Assembly (NCBI GenBank): GCA_013376985.1
Contig: JACABB010000022.1
Location: 1 to 64,000, forward strand
Source: Bacteroidales bacterium
GTDB taxonomy: Bacteria > Bacteroidota > Bacteroidia > Bacteroidales > Tenuifilaceae
DNA length: 64,000 bases
Reading direction: 5' to 3'
In this document: positions 16,627-24,024 of the stretch, piece after piece
How positions within the stretch are numbered: position 1 is the first letter of the stretch
Layout: each line of letters starts with the position of its first letter
The notes under the pieces: model-generated
Database searches by the model: none
What the model saw: the letters and a program-made list of their open reading frames with translations, nothing else
What the model was told of the DNA's origin: nothing
Made by a program: the position numbers and the translations under genes

Positions 16627-17709
16627 ATGATTAAAAAACTTATTTCATTGGGAATAATACTTTTTATTCTTGCAACAATTCAACAAGTAAACGCTTGTTC
16701 CACATTTTGCTTAAAAGATAGTAAAAACTTAGTATTTGGTCGGAGTTACGATTGGAACATCGGCTATGGTTACATGATGACAAACCTCAGAAACGTTAAG
16801 AAAACAAGATTTCTCCCATATGATGAAAAGTTAACTACTTGGACTTCAAAATATGGAAGCGTTACAATTAACCAATATGGAAAAGAATACCCAATTGGCG
16901 GGATGAACGAAATGGGATTAGTTATTGATGTTATGACATTAAAAGATACCTATTATCCTAACCCTGATGAAAGATCGGCTATAGATGAGCTGGGCTGGGT
17001 TCAATATCAATTAGATAATTCGGCTTCTATTCAAGATGTAATTGAAAGCAACAAAACAATCAGAATTTCCAACAAAACATTCGTAAAACTCCATTTTCTT
17101 GTTAGCGATGCTTCAGGTAGAACATTGGCGGTTGAATTCCTGAATGGCGTTGCAACGTTCCACTACGATGAGAATCTACCCTATAAATGCTTAACAAATA
17201 GCACCTATGATAACTCATTAGTCTACCTTAAAAACCTTAACGGCTTTAGTGGTCAAACCCCTGTTGATTATGAGCATCATATATCAGGGAATTCACTTGA
17301 GAGGTTTGCTATTTGTGCCGATATGCTGAATAAGTATAAGGAGGACATAAATACTTCAATAATAGATTACTCTTTTGATATTCTAAATAAAGTGAAAGAC
17401 GATGTTAGATCACAGTTCCAGATAGTTTATGATCTAAAAAACAAAGAAATCCATTTTCGTTCACTTCAATCAAGCAATATAAAAATGGTAAAACTTAGCA
17501 GTTTTAATTTCGATTGCACCTCCAAACCTATGATGATTGATGTTAACACCACATCTGACGGGAATATCTTCAATAAATTTAGCCAGTACGATTCCACAGC
17601 AAATAGAGAGCTTGTGATAAAATCCTATCGCGAAACAGGAATAAAACTACCCGAAAATATAATACTAAAAATTGCTAGATGGCCTGAAAACCTTAAATGT
17701 TCTCAATAG
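16627..17709 (+). CDS. Secreted choloylglycine hydrolase-family Ntn hydrolase
   Basis: 360 residues. A signal peptide ends VNA, and cleavage would expose Cys24 as the N-terminal nucleophile (CSTFCLKD). Other family landmarks are FGRSYDW (Arg and Asp of the active site), the PIGGMNEMGLV segment, the TNSTYDNS asparagine region and SLERFAI with the conserved arginine. The family hydrolyses linear amide C-N bonds (bile salts, penicillin V, N-acyl homoserine lactones). Substrate cannot be told from sequence. Likely periplasmic or exported. A hairpin terminator follows. Confidence 0.88.
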   Translation: MIKKLISLGIILFILATIQQVNACSTFCLKDSKNLVFGRSYDWNIGYGYMMTNLRNVKKTRFLPYDEKLTTWTSKYGSVTINQYGKEYPIGGMNEMGLVIDVMTLKDTYYPNPDERSAIDELGWVQYQLDNSASIQDVIESNKTIRISNKTFVKLHFLVSDASGRTLAVEFLNGVATFHYDENLPYKCLTNSTYDNSLVYLKNLNGFSGQTPVDYEHHISGNSLERFAICADMLNKYKEDINTSIIDYSFDILNKVKDDVRSQFQIVYDLKNKEIHFRSLQSSNIKMVKLSSFNFDCTSKPMMIDVNTTSDGNIFNKFSQYDSTANRELVIKSYRETGIKLPENIILKIARWPENLKCSQ

Positions 17710-17741
17710 GATTTTAATAGTTTAATTACCTTACTTTTTAG

Positions 17742-17774
17742 AAGGAAAATAGATGATTATTATCTATTTTCCTT
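17742..17774 (+). terminator. Hairpin terminator after Ntn hydrolase gene
   Basis: A 13-bp perfect stem (AAGGAAAATAGAT at 17742-17754 with its complement at 17762-17774), a seven-base loop, and position 32 bp after the stop codon. Confidence 0.7.
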
Positions 17775-17928
17775 TCTGCATTCTATATGGTTCATTCCAA
17801 TTTCAGGTGTATATATTTTTGTTAGTTTATTTATTGAAAACTGGGTGTAAAATCCTATTATCTTATGAGCAGATAAATGATGAAGCAACATTTATCTTAA
17901 ATTTTCATCTATGATAAAAAGATAAGAT

Positions 17929-18633
17929 ATGAACTATAGAATTGTTTTAATTCAAATTCTTCTATTAGCAACTTTTATTTCTTGTAATAAAGACAAACAA
18001 GAACGAAAAGTGACTTGTACAACACTTCCCGATAATGCCTACTTAGATAAGTTCCCGATTGGCACACTCTGCACAACCGATATATGTAAAGAATATCAGG
18101 CTATCTGGAAGGAACTCTTCTTAGAAAAGAATAATTTAAGCGAAAGTTACTTTAATGAGCATATTATTATTTGCCACTCCGATACAAGTACATGGAATGA
18201 TGGTATTTCATTTAATATTTGCTATAAAGTAAAAATAGATTGGGCTATTTCGTGGAATTGCGATCAATTCATTATCAAAATTAAGAATGGGAATAATTAT
18301 TATCCTTCAATTAGTTTGCCGAGAGACGAATACCTATCAAAAGAAAATATTCGAACGGCAATAGATAACCATGCCTTTTCTTCAAACATGACAGCCATTT
18401 CTAATGATGAAGTATTGAAATTCAGCACCAGTAAAATTGCTTTAGACAAAATAATAAGAGAAGCAAATGTCAATACATTATGTACCCGTTGGGTTTTTAT
18501 TAATGATTTGGGACACATCTGCATAGAAGCTAATGCGGAATATGTTAATGAACCTAACTTATGTATTGTTGCAACCATTGACTTAATAAATGGGAAGACT
18601 AACTTTTACGATACAATGTGTAGAATATATTAA
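17929..18633 (+). CDS. Orphan lipoprotein
   Basis: 234 residues. The signal peptide ends in a lipobox (FISC, Cys19) followed by a charged NKDKQERK stretch. The mature part contains scattered Cys and Trp residues (TLCTTDICKEYQ, WAISWNCDQF, TLCTRWVFI) but no family I recognise. It is probably a periplasm- or surface-facing lipoprotein. It stands alone, followed by a repeat and the IS982-family element. Function unknown. Confidence 0.75.
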   Translation: MNYRIVLIQILLLATFISCNKDKQERKVTCTTLPDNAYLDKFPIGTLCTTDICKEYQAIWKELFLEKNNLSESYFNEHIIICHSDTSTWNDGISFNICYKVKIDWAISWNCDQFIIKIKNGNNYYPSISLPRDEYLSKENIRTAIDNHAFSSNMTAISNDEVLKFSTSKIALDKIIREANVNTLCTRWVFINDLGHICIEANAEYVNEPNLCIVATIDLINGKTNFYDTMCRIY

Positions 18634-18700
18634 TCTCTTCTTCTCTAATTCTAAATTAATACAATTTGTTGGATGCTGACTAGCGATCCTAACTCCATCC

Positions 18701-18801
18701 ACCTATTTAATTAGGTTAGCTCTAAAATTATTACCGAGTAAGGTAAAAAGGATTAACTTTATAAATTAGAAAAAAGTCTTAAAATATATTTTCGAATTAG
18801 A
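18701..18801. repeat. Hairpin-plus-promoter-like dispersed repeat, copy 1
   Basis: This starts with a small hairpin (ACCTA/TAGGT arms, 18701-18716) and continues with GGTAAGGTAAAAAGGATTAAC and TAAATTAGA. It aligns over ~90 bases with 20552-20663, where the hairpin arms differ (CTACTAAA/TTTAGTAG) but are still complementary. The TAACTTTA in it resembles a -7 box. This copy is 95 bp from the left end of the IS element. Confidence 0.55.
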
Positions 18802-18895
18802 AAGTTGTCTAAACCGAATAGGTTTGATTTTTAGATTTCCAAATATTTCTTAGGTCGCATTCAATTGCTTCGAACTTGTTACTGAATTCATAAAT

Positions 18896-19926
18896 AACGT
18901 GAGTTCGACCTAAGCGACCTTCATTAGTCTCTTATTATCAATTATATCTAGATTTAATGATGGTTTTTTTGGAAAAAACGAGTAAGCGATGAGCGCTGAA
19001 ATCATATTGGCAATGAAGTTATCAAAACTCCTGTGGCGGGTATGTTCTATTTGGCAAATATTCTTCAGCTCATCGTTAACCGTCTCTATTAACGCCCTCT
19101 TTTTCAGCAATATCTTATCGTGAATGTGCATTAAGCAGTTCTTCATATTCTTGCGCAGCTTGGTGATCAGGTGAATCCCATCGATGAAAAGCTGCTCGAA
19201 GAGGGTTTTGCTGATATACCCTTTGTCCCCCACAAGTTTTCCGAATATACGATCGTGGAAGGTTTTGCTTTTCAGCGGATCTCTATCATCCACGTTGCCC
19301 TGGGTGAGCATGAAGTCAAGCACTTCACCCCGGTCGTTGATGATCAGGTGCAGCTTGAAGCCGATGAACCACCCAATGGAGCACTGCCCTTTAGCGGCCA
19401 ACCCGCGGAATACCTTGTTTGATCGCTCTCGCTTGGGATGGCATATCTTCAACGGGGTGGAGTCAATAAACGAAATGCCTGTGCAATCGCCTAGGCAACA
19501 GGTTTTTAAGAATACCGCCATGGGGAGTACCGCCTTCCTTTGGAGCTCAACAAACCGATTATAGGATACGGCTTTAGGGAAATCTTTCTGCAAGTGCACA
19601 AGTACATAGTGGTTGTAGAAATGCTTAATATTCCGGAATTGCCCAGTGTGAAAGAGAATCAGGATGGTGATTACCTCGCTGTCCGACAGGCCGAACGCCC
19701 TGTTTCTGCGATTTTTACCGCTAGTTTCGGAAACAACGTGTCCCTCCTTGACCCGATCAAATTCTTTGCAAAATTCATCGACCGAATAGAAAATATCAGT
19801 AATTTTATCTAAACTTAACATAGGGAGAATATTTAGTCTATTTATTAGTAGTCAGATACTTAAATATACTAGTTCTCCCTATTATTTCAAAGAATAATTC
19901 ATCTTTTCTTACATCGAACTCACGTT
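18896..19926 (-). mobile_element. IS982-family insertion sequence, intact
   Basis: 1031 bp bounded by perfect 13-bp terminal inverted repeats, AACGTGAGTTCGA (18896-18908) and its complement (19914-19926), and flanked on both sides by AAAT (18892-18895 and 19927-19930), a possible short target duplication. It encodes one full-length IS982-type transposase whose stop codon is almost at the left end. Size and layout are typical for the family. A short element with very similar ends lies at 55273-55496. Confidence 0.9.
18910..19821 (-). CDS. IS982 family transposase
   Basis: 303 residues, full length for the family. The DDE catalytic triad is visible as Asp120 (GISFIDSTP), Asp199 (KLVGDKGYIS) and Glu246 (RALIETVNDELK), the last followed by the family-typical HTRHRSFDNF segment. 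It catalyses excision and insertion of the surrounding element through its terminal repeats. No frameshift or stop interrupts it, so it may be active. The higher GC of the central region compared with the neighbouring genes fits recent arrival. Confidence 0.93.
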   Translation of the reverse strand: MLSLDKITDIFYSVDEFCKEFDRVKEGHVVSETSGKNRRNRAFGLSDSEVITILILFHTGQFRNIKHFYNHYVLVHLQKDFPKAVSYNRFVELQRKAVLPMAVFLKTCCLGDCTGISFIDSTPLKICHPKRERSNKVFRGLAAKGQCSIGWFIGFKLHLIINDRGEVLDFMLTQGNVDDRDPLKSKTFHDRIFGKLVGDKGYISKTLFEQLFIDGIHLITKLRKNMKNCLMHIHDKILLKKRALIETVNDELKNICQIEHTRHRSFDNFIANMISALIAYSFFPKKPSLNLDIIDNKRLMKVA

Positions 19927-19933
19927 AAATAAT

Positions 19934-19941
19934 TAAATTTG
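19934..19941 (+). promoter_or_regulatory. -7 box of the toxin-antitoxin operon
   Basis: TAAATTTG matches TAnnTTTG exactly and lies 17 bases before the antitoxin ATG at 19959. The place where a -33 TTTG would be expected (about 19911-19914) is inside the right end of the IS element and reads ACAT, so the IS has replaced or supplies the upstream half. Confidence 0.5.
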
Positions 19942-19958
19942 CAAAAAAGTAAACAGCC

Positions 19959-20183
19959 ATGAGAAGCACGTTGAAATATATAGTAGACAATAGAGGCGTG
20001 AGAACTTCTGTTATAGTTCCGTATGATAAATGGGAGAAAATTAATGAGGATTATCATAAACTTCAAAATAAATTAAAGATATTCTTAGCCATTCAAGAAG
20101 GATTTGGAGAGATAAAAACCGCCAAAAAACAGGGTAGTAAACTACAAACTCTTTCAGATTTCTTAAATGAAAGTAATAGTTAG
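19959..20183 (+). CDS. Antitoxin of RelE/ParE-type pair
   Basis: 74 residues. A short beta-type DNA-binding start (TLKYIVDNRGVRTSVIVPYDKWEKI) resembles Phd/YefM-like or related Bacteroidota antitoxins, followed by a helical tail that would wrap the toxin. It overlaps the toxin gene by 17 bp, which is typical for translational coupling. Antitoxins of this type neutralise the toxin and repress the operon. Family assignment is by context and general shape. Confidence 0.75.
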   Translation: MRSTLKYIVDNRGVRTSVIVPYDKWEKINEDYHKLQNKLKIFLAIQEGFGEIKTAKKQGSKLQTLSDFLNESNS

Positions 20184-20529
20184 AGTTTCCAGAAGTTTCA
20201 AACGACAAGCGAAACCACTATTGAAGAAATTTTCTTCTTTAAGAGATGAATTAACTCAACTCGAAGAGGAATTGATTGAAAATCCGCGACTAGGAAAGCC
20301 TCTAGGGCATGATTCGTACAAAATAAGATTAGCAGTAAAAAGCAAAGGCAAAGGAAAAAGCGGAGGATTAAGGGTAATAAGTCATCTCGACACCGAAATA
20401 GTTAAAATGGTTGAGGTTGAAGGTAACATTACTATAGTGACCTTAATTTCAATATATGATAAAAGTGAAACAACTTCAATTTCTGACAAAGAACTTCGTG
20501 ATTTGATATCGATACTTCAAAAAGAATAA
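20167..20529 (+). CDS. RelE/ParE-superfamily toxin
   Basis: 120 residues. The pattern RSFKRQAKPLLKK, a glycine-rich GKPLGHDSYKIRLAVKSKGKGKSGGLRVI core and a C-terminal strand with VTLISIYDKSE match RelE/ParE-type toxins found next to small antitoxins. Such proteins either cleave mRNA at the ribosome or poison gyrase; which applies here is not clear. It is somewhat longer at the C-terminus than typical 90-100 residue members. Confidence 0.85.
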   Translation: MKVIVRVSRSFKRQAKPLLKKFSSLRDELTQLEEELIENPRLGKPLGHDSYKIRLAVKSKGKGKSGGLRVISHLDTEIVKMVEVEGNITIVTLISIYDKSETTSISDKELRDLISILQKE

Positions 20530-20551
20530 GGTAGCATACATTAACTATTAA

Positions 20552-20663
20552 CTACTAAACCCCATCTTTTTAGTAGGTTATGCCTACAATTATTGTTTGG
20601 TAAGGGAAAAAGGGTTACCTTCGTAAATTAGACAAAAGGTTGAAAAAAATATTCAATTTAGGC
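20552..20663. repeat. Hairpin-plus-promoter-like dispersed repeat, copy 2
   Basis: Homologous to 18701-18801: a hairpin (CTACTAAA at 20552-20559 with TTTAGTAG at 20569-20576), then TAAGGGAAAAAGGGTTACCTT and TAAATTAGA. TACCTTCG here is one mismatch from the -7 consensus. The copies bracket the IS element and the toxin-antitoxin pair. It might serve as terminator of the toxin operon and promoter of the DUF6338 gene 100 bp further on. Confidence 0.55.
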
Positions 20664-20762
20664 GCAGTCTATTCCGAACATGGGTAAGGAATAAGTTGAT
20701 TATTATTATCAACTAAATAATATATGCAAAAGCATTAGTTAGAATTCTATAAAAGAATTAAA

Positions 20763-21440
20763 ATGCAAATAACTGAGCTAGTCTGGAATCTTTTTTTACT
20801 CCTTTTACCTGGAGTAATTTCTACCTTGATGGTTAGATATATTACAACTCATAAGCAATATACCATCTTTGAGTTTGTTATTTATTCTGCGGTCCTTGGC
20901 ATTGGGACATTTATTATTATGGAATTATTTTGTTCTCTTGGTTGCATTATTCTTGGAATATTTTGCAAGTCAGTTACTATAAAATTTGGATTGAATTTAA
21001 GTATTTGGGATAATCTTTTTAATGGTCAAAAGACTTTGAATAAGGGCGAAATATTTTTTTCTTACTTATTATCAATACCTATTGGATTTTTCTGGGGCTT
21101 TCTATTATCTAAGAAGATCATTATTCGAATATTTCAAAAGTGGAAGTTAACTAGTAGGTATGGAGATGATGATGTTTGGAGTTTCTTTCTAAATTCACCA
21201 AATACAGAATGGATATATTTGCATCACAAAAAAACAAATCTCACATACTTTGGAAAAATTAGATCCTATTCTGATTCTACCGAAAAAAGAGAGATTTTGA
21301 TAGAAGATGTTATTGTTTATGAATCAGATACATGGACTGAGAAATATCAATCAAACGCAGTGTATTTAGAACTAAATAATTTTGAGTTTACAATAGAATT
21401 ACCTAAATTTTTAGAAAATGAAACAGATGCAAACAGTTAA
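20763..21440 (+). CDS. DUF6338-like membrane protein
   Basis: 225 residues. Three hydrophobic segments (about 5-26, 36-66 and 93-118) occupy the N-terminal half. The cytoplasmic C-terminal half carries GDDDVWSFFL, then W-YLHHKKTNLTYFGKI, and EILIEDVIVYES, the pattern of the DUF6338 family found in accessory regions. Function unknown. Its last 14 bases overlap a small proline-rich ORF, which suggests translational coupling. Confidence 0.75.
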   Translation: MQITELVWNLFLLLLPGVISTLMVRYITTHKQYTIFEFVIYSAVLGIGTFIIMELFCSLGCIILGIFCKSVTIKFGLNLSIWDNLFNGQKTLNKGEIFFSYLLSIPIGFFWGFLLSKKIIIRIFQKWKLTSRYGDDDVWSFFLNSPNTEWIYLHHKKTNLTYFGKIRSYSDSTEKREILIEDVIVYESDTWTEKYQSNAVYLELNNFEFTIELPKFLENETDANS

Positions 21441-21585
21441 ATGTGAAGGGAATAAAAACCCTGATAGAATTAATGAAGGTCAGGAGAAAAGTAATAACCG
21501 AAATGTGACGACACCCAGACCCTTAGTTCAACCAGCACCCCAGCCGTCAGTTCAACCTGCGCCGAAACCTTTAGAAAAAAAGTGA
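21427..21585 (+). CDS. Small proline-rich ORF overlapping the DUF6338 gene
   Basis: 52 codons, ATG at 21427 and TGA at 21583-21585, so it starts inside the DUF6338 gene in another frame. The N-terminal half is polar and Asn-rich with one Cys (MQTVKCEGNKNPD). The C-terminal half has two repeats of the type VQPAP-P followed by a lysine end (LEKK). Such tails are seen on small disordered proteins. Support is the 14-base overlap with the preceding gene and the patterned repeats. There is no homologue I can name, and it may be a non-functional ORF. Confidence 0.5.
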   Translation: MQTVKCEGNKNPDRINEGQEKSNNRNVTTPRPLVQPAPQPSVQPAPKPLEKK

Positions 21586-21707
21586 AACTAAATTACTGCA
21601 GGTAAAACTCTTCTTGGATGCCACATTCCTCTGTGATTTTGAATAAATAAAACCCAAAATCATAATATTCAATGCTGAATGGTGGAACGCACTCCTTTAC
21701 AAACAAC

Positions 21708-21925
21708 CTAAACTCACAACATAATATTTGACCTTGATGGTACGCTAACCGATCCCAAGGAAGGGATTGTTAATTCAATTCTGTATGCGCTCGAAAAACT
21801 TGGTATTAAAGAAAATAATATCAATGAGTTGGATACTTTTATTGGGAGTATTTTTCCGAAAAAGGACTCTACGAAAACTAAGTATACAAAGGATTGGAGT
21901 TATTCGAATTTATTGTCTTACTGTA
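21708..21925 (+). pseudogene. Decayed, internally deleted copy of the HAD phosphatase gene
   Basis: From about 21715 the sequence is close to the start of the intact HAD gene (22745 onward), including ATTTGACCTTGATGGTAC and GGAAGGGATTGTTAATTCAA. At about 21847 it jumps from the codons for DTFIG to those for EYFSEKGLYE, which lie ~75 bases later in the intact gene, and identity fades after about 21900. The start codon is lost (ATA replaces the context) and the frame is broken after the deletion. It is therefore a remnant of a duplication, located just upstream of the MntA/HepT pair. Confidence 0.85.
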
Positions 21926-21971
21926 ATCAGTAATTTGAAAAACACAAAAACCGTCTCTCAAAAAAGATTTG

Positions 21972-21979
21972 TATATTTG
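21972..21979 (+). promoter_or_regulatory. -7 box upstream of mntA-like gene
   Basis: TATATTTG matches TAnnTTTG exactly and ends 16 bases before the ATG at 21996, which supports that start over the earlier in-frame ATG at 21969. A -33 TTTG at the standard distance is not visible. Confidence 0.5.
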
Positions 21980-21995
21980 GACAATTAGTCAAACT

Positions 21996-22292
21996 ATGAC
22001 CACAAAAGATTACATATTAAGTACCATTAAGACTCATAAAACTGAATTGAAAAAGTTTGGGATTCGGAATGTTGGGTTATTTGGTTCCTATGTTAGAGAT
22101 GAACAATCAAAAAAAAGTGATATTGATATTTTGATTGATTTTGACCCAGACAAAGAGAGTTTTGATAATTATATGGCTGTTTATGATTATTTCGAGAAGC
22201 TTTTTAAAAATGAAAAGATCGAGATTGTTACAAAAAATGGTTTAAGCCCCTATATTGGCCCCAGTATCTTAAAGGAAGTGATGTATGTCTAA
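21996..22292 (+). CDS. MntA-like nucleotidyltransferase antitoxin
   Basis: 98 residues from the ATG at 21996. The minimal nucleotidyltransferase motif GS-x10-DxD is complete (Gly30-Ser31, Asp42 and Asp44) in the phrase GLFGSYVRDEQSKKSDIDI. In the HepT/MntA modules studied in other bacteria the MNT protein neutralises the HEPN RNase by adding AMP to a tyrosine next to its active site. Overlaps hepT by 8 bp. The neighbouring HEPN gene has the required tyrosine, so the same mechanism is plausible. Confidence 0.88.
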   Translation: MTTKDYILSTIKTHKTELKKFGIRNVGLFGSYVRDEQSKKSDIDILIDFDPDKESFDNYMAVYDYFEKLFKNEKIEIVTKNGLSPYIGPSILKEVMYV

Positions 22293-22650
22293 AGAACCCA
22301 TAGAGTACCTACGACATATCCTTGATGAATGTAAGTTTATTTTATCTGTCACGGGTAATGATTTTTCCAAGGACGATTTATTGCACGATGAAACATTGAA
22401 AAGAGCACTTGTAAGGAGTTTGGAAATTATTGGGGAAGCAACTAAGAAAATACCAGCTGATTTTAAAATAAAATGGGATTCAATTAATTGGAAAAATATG
22501 GCTGGGATGAGGGATAGACTTATTCATGATTATATGGGGATTAACTATTCCATTGTTTGGGATGTTGTTAGAAATAAGATACCTGAATTATCCGAAAAGA
22601 TAGATGAAGTGATAAAAGACGAGCAAAAAGTTACTGAAAATAATCTGTAA
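22285..22650 (+). CDS. HepT-like HEPN ribonuclease toxin
   Basis: 121 residues, all-helical HEPN fold of DUF86 type. The RNase motif R-x4-H-x-Y is complete: Arg76, His81 and Tyr83 in MAGMRDRLIHDYMG. Companion of the overlapping MntA-like gene. Expected to cut RNA unless its tyrosine is AMPylated by the partner. Cellular trigger unknown; such pairs are implicated in stress or phage response and plasmid maintenance. Confidence 0.88.
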   Translation: MSKEPIEYLRHILDECKFILSVTGNDFSKDDLLHDETLKRALVRSLEIIGEATKKIPADFKIKWDSINWKNMAGMRDRLIHDYMGINYSIVWDVVRNKIPELSEKIDEVIKDEQKVTENNL

Positions 22651-22731
22651 ATCCCATTTCCTCAATTAACTATCGAAAATTTGTTTCGAAATGCCAAGCG
22701 GCACTTATAGCAACCATTTCAACCAACCAAA

Positions 22732-23385
22732 ATGCACACCAAAATCCACAATATACTATTTGACCTTGATGGTACTTTAACAGATCCGAAGGAAGGGATT
22801 GTTAATTCAATTCTTTATGCGCTTGAAAAGCTTGGTATTCAAGAAAATCATATCAACGAGTTGGATACTTTTATTGGGCCACCGCTTCGGGGTTCATTTA
22901 TAGCAAGATATAATCTCTCCGATAATCTTGCGGATAAAGCGGTAACCTTTTATCGCGAGTATTTTTCCGAAAAAGGACTCTACGAAAACCAAGTATACCC
23001 TGGGGTAGCGGAACTATTGGAGTTTCTTGTCTCTCGAAAATATCAATTGTTTGTGGCAACATCAAAGCCAACAGTATATTCCGATAAAATCCTTCGTCAC
23101 TTTAATCTTCACAAATACTTCACAGGAATTGTTGGTAGTAATCTTGACAATACCCGAACCGATAAATCTGAAGTAATTGCACATGTAGTTTCTACATATA
23201 GTTTACAACCAGTTAATTCCATAATGGTTGGTGATAGAAAGCATGATATTATTGGTGCTAAGAATAACTCAATGAGGTCTATAGCTGTAACTTATGGCTA
23301 TGGTTCGCTTGAGGAGATTTTATCGGAAAACCCCGATTTTATTGTAAATTGTTGTATTGAATTGAAATCGTTATTTTTGAATTAA
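22732..23385 (+). CDS. HAD-superfamily phosphatase (Gph-like)
   Basis: 217 residues. Motif I is FDLDGTLTD (nucleophile in the N-terminal strand), motif II is in FVATSKP, the motif III lysine lies in TDKSEV, and motif IV is VGDRKHDIIGA. The cap has the helical form of phosphoglycolate phosphatase/pyrophosphatase relatives. Exact substrate unknown. An internally deleted copy of its 5' part lies at 21708-21925, on the other side of the MntA/HepT pair. Confidence 0.88.
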   Translation: MHTKIHNILFDLDGTLTDPKEGIVNSILYALEKLGIQENHINELDTFIGPPLRGSFIARYNLSDNLADKAVTFYREYFSEKGLYENQVYPGVAELLEFLVSRKYQLFVATSKPTVYSDKILRHFNLHKYFTGIVGSNLDNTRTDKSEVIAHVVSTYSLQPVNSIMVGDRKHDIIGAKNNSMRSIAVTYGYGSLEEILSENPDFIVNCCIELKSLFLN

Positions 23386-23450
23386 TTAACTATGCGATAT
23401 TGTTTGGCGGTCAATTATTAAATTGCAAACCAATTCTAAATCAAAAAAAA

Positions 23451-23798
23451 ATGAAAGAGGAAATAAAATGGACTCGCATAATTTACATAATGGGCGTTAT
23501 TGCTCTAATAATTGGCGTTCTTGATCCATTAGAGGGCTCTGTTATTATTGTAGCAGGCAGCGCACTTGTTGCATTATCAACATACATAACCCATGATCGA
23601 CACTGGAAAATATTTTTGCTAACAACGGTAATGATTGTAATTGGGGTGTTTTTTATGTTCTATTTTTCATCATTTGGAGGATTTGGAGGCAATTCAACAT
23701 TATCGTGGTGGTGGAGCACACTTATACTTCCTTACCCCATTGGATGGCTAACGGTAATATCATTGTTGATTGTAAGGGATTTTAAAAAGAAAAGGTGA
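23451..23798 (+). CDS. Small four-TM membrane protein
   Basis: 115 residues from the ATG at 23451 (MKEEIKWTRIIY...), preferred over an upstream in-frame ATG at 23400 because it gives a clean charged start before the first membrane helix. Hydrophobic segments lie near residues 10-25, 28-45, 54-73 and 90-108; the third is followed by a glycine/serine-rich loop with a WWW motif. The shape suggests a generic membrane protein of unknown function. Confidence 0.65.
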   Translation: MKEEIKWTRIIYIMGVIALIIGVLDPLEGSVIIVAGSALVALSTYITHDRHWKIFLLTTVMIVIGVFFMFYFSSFGGFGGNSTLSWWWSTLILPYPIGWLTVISLLIVRDFKKKR

Positions 23799-23894
23799 AT
23801 AATTATATTTATCACGTTTGCCTATTGTAAGTAATGTTAGTTCGATAGAAGGAGTTGTTTAATTAATGTCAGTTCATTGGCTCTGTTTAAAATG

Positions 23895-23972
23895 TAAGCT
23901 CTGTTCTGAGCGAAGTGAAGGATCTAAATATCTGGAATAAGAAACCTTACTTCGTTCAGTATGACAAAGCAA
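23895..23972. repeat. Degenerate REP-like palindrome (CTGAGCGAAG type)
   Basis: The left arm CTGTTCTGAGCGAAGTGAAGG (from about 23901) pairs imperfectly with CCTTACTTCGTTCAGTATGAC (about 23945-23965). This is a worn version of the palindrome with a CATTCTGAGCGAAGCGAAG consensus that is common in Bacteroidota. It lies between the small membrane protein gene and the 3' end of ilvC and could act as a two-way stem-loop. Confidence 0.6.
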
Positions 23973-24024
23973 TGATCTAATATTGTGTTGAAAAGTAAGA
24001 TGTTATGCTTAAAATGGATCAACA

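Noticed and set aside
18840-18915. 9-base inverted repeat (CTTAGGTCG / CGACCTAAG) across the left end of the IS
   Set aside because: Too short to be distinguished from chance; the real IS end is set by the 13-bp terminal repeats.
19171-19812. Three plus-strand ORFs (83-126 codons) within the IS element
   Set aside because: Antisense shadows of the intact IS982 transposase gene.
21767-21988. 73-codon ORF between the DUF6338 region and mntA
   Set aside because: Runs out of frame through the decayed HAD gene copy; the pseudogene explains the sequence.
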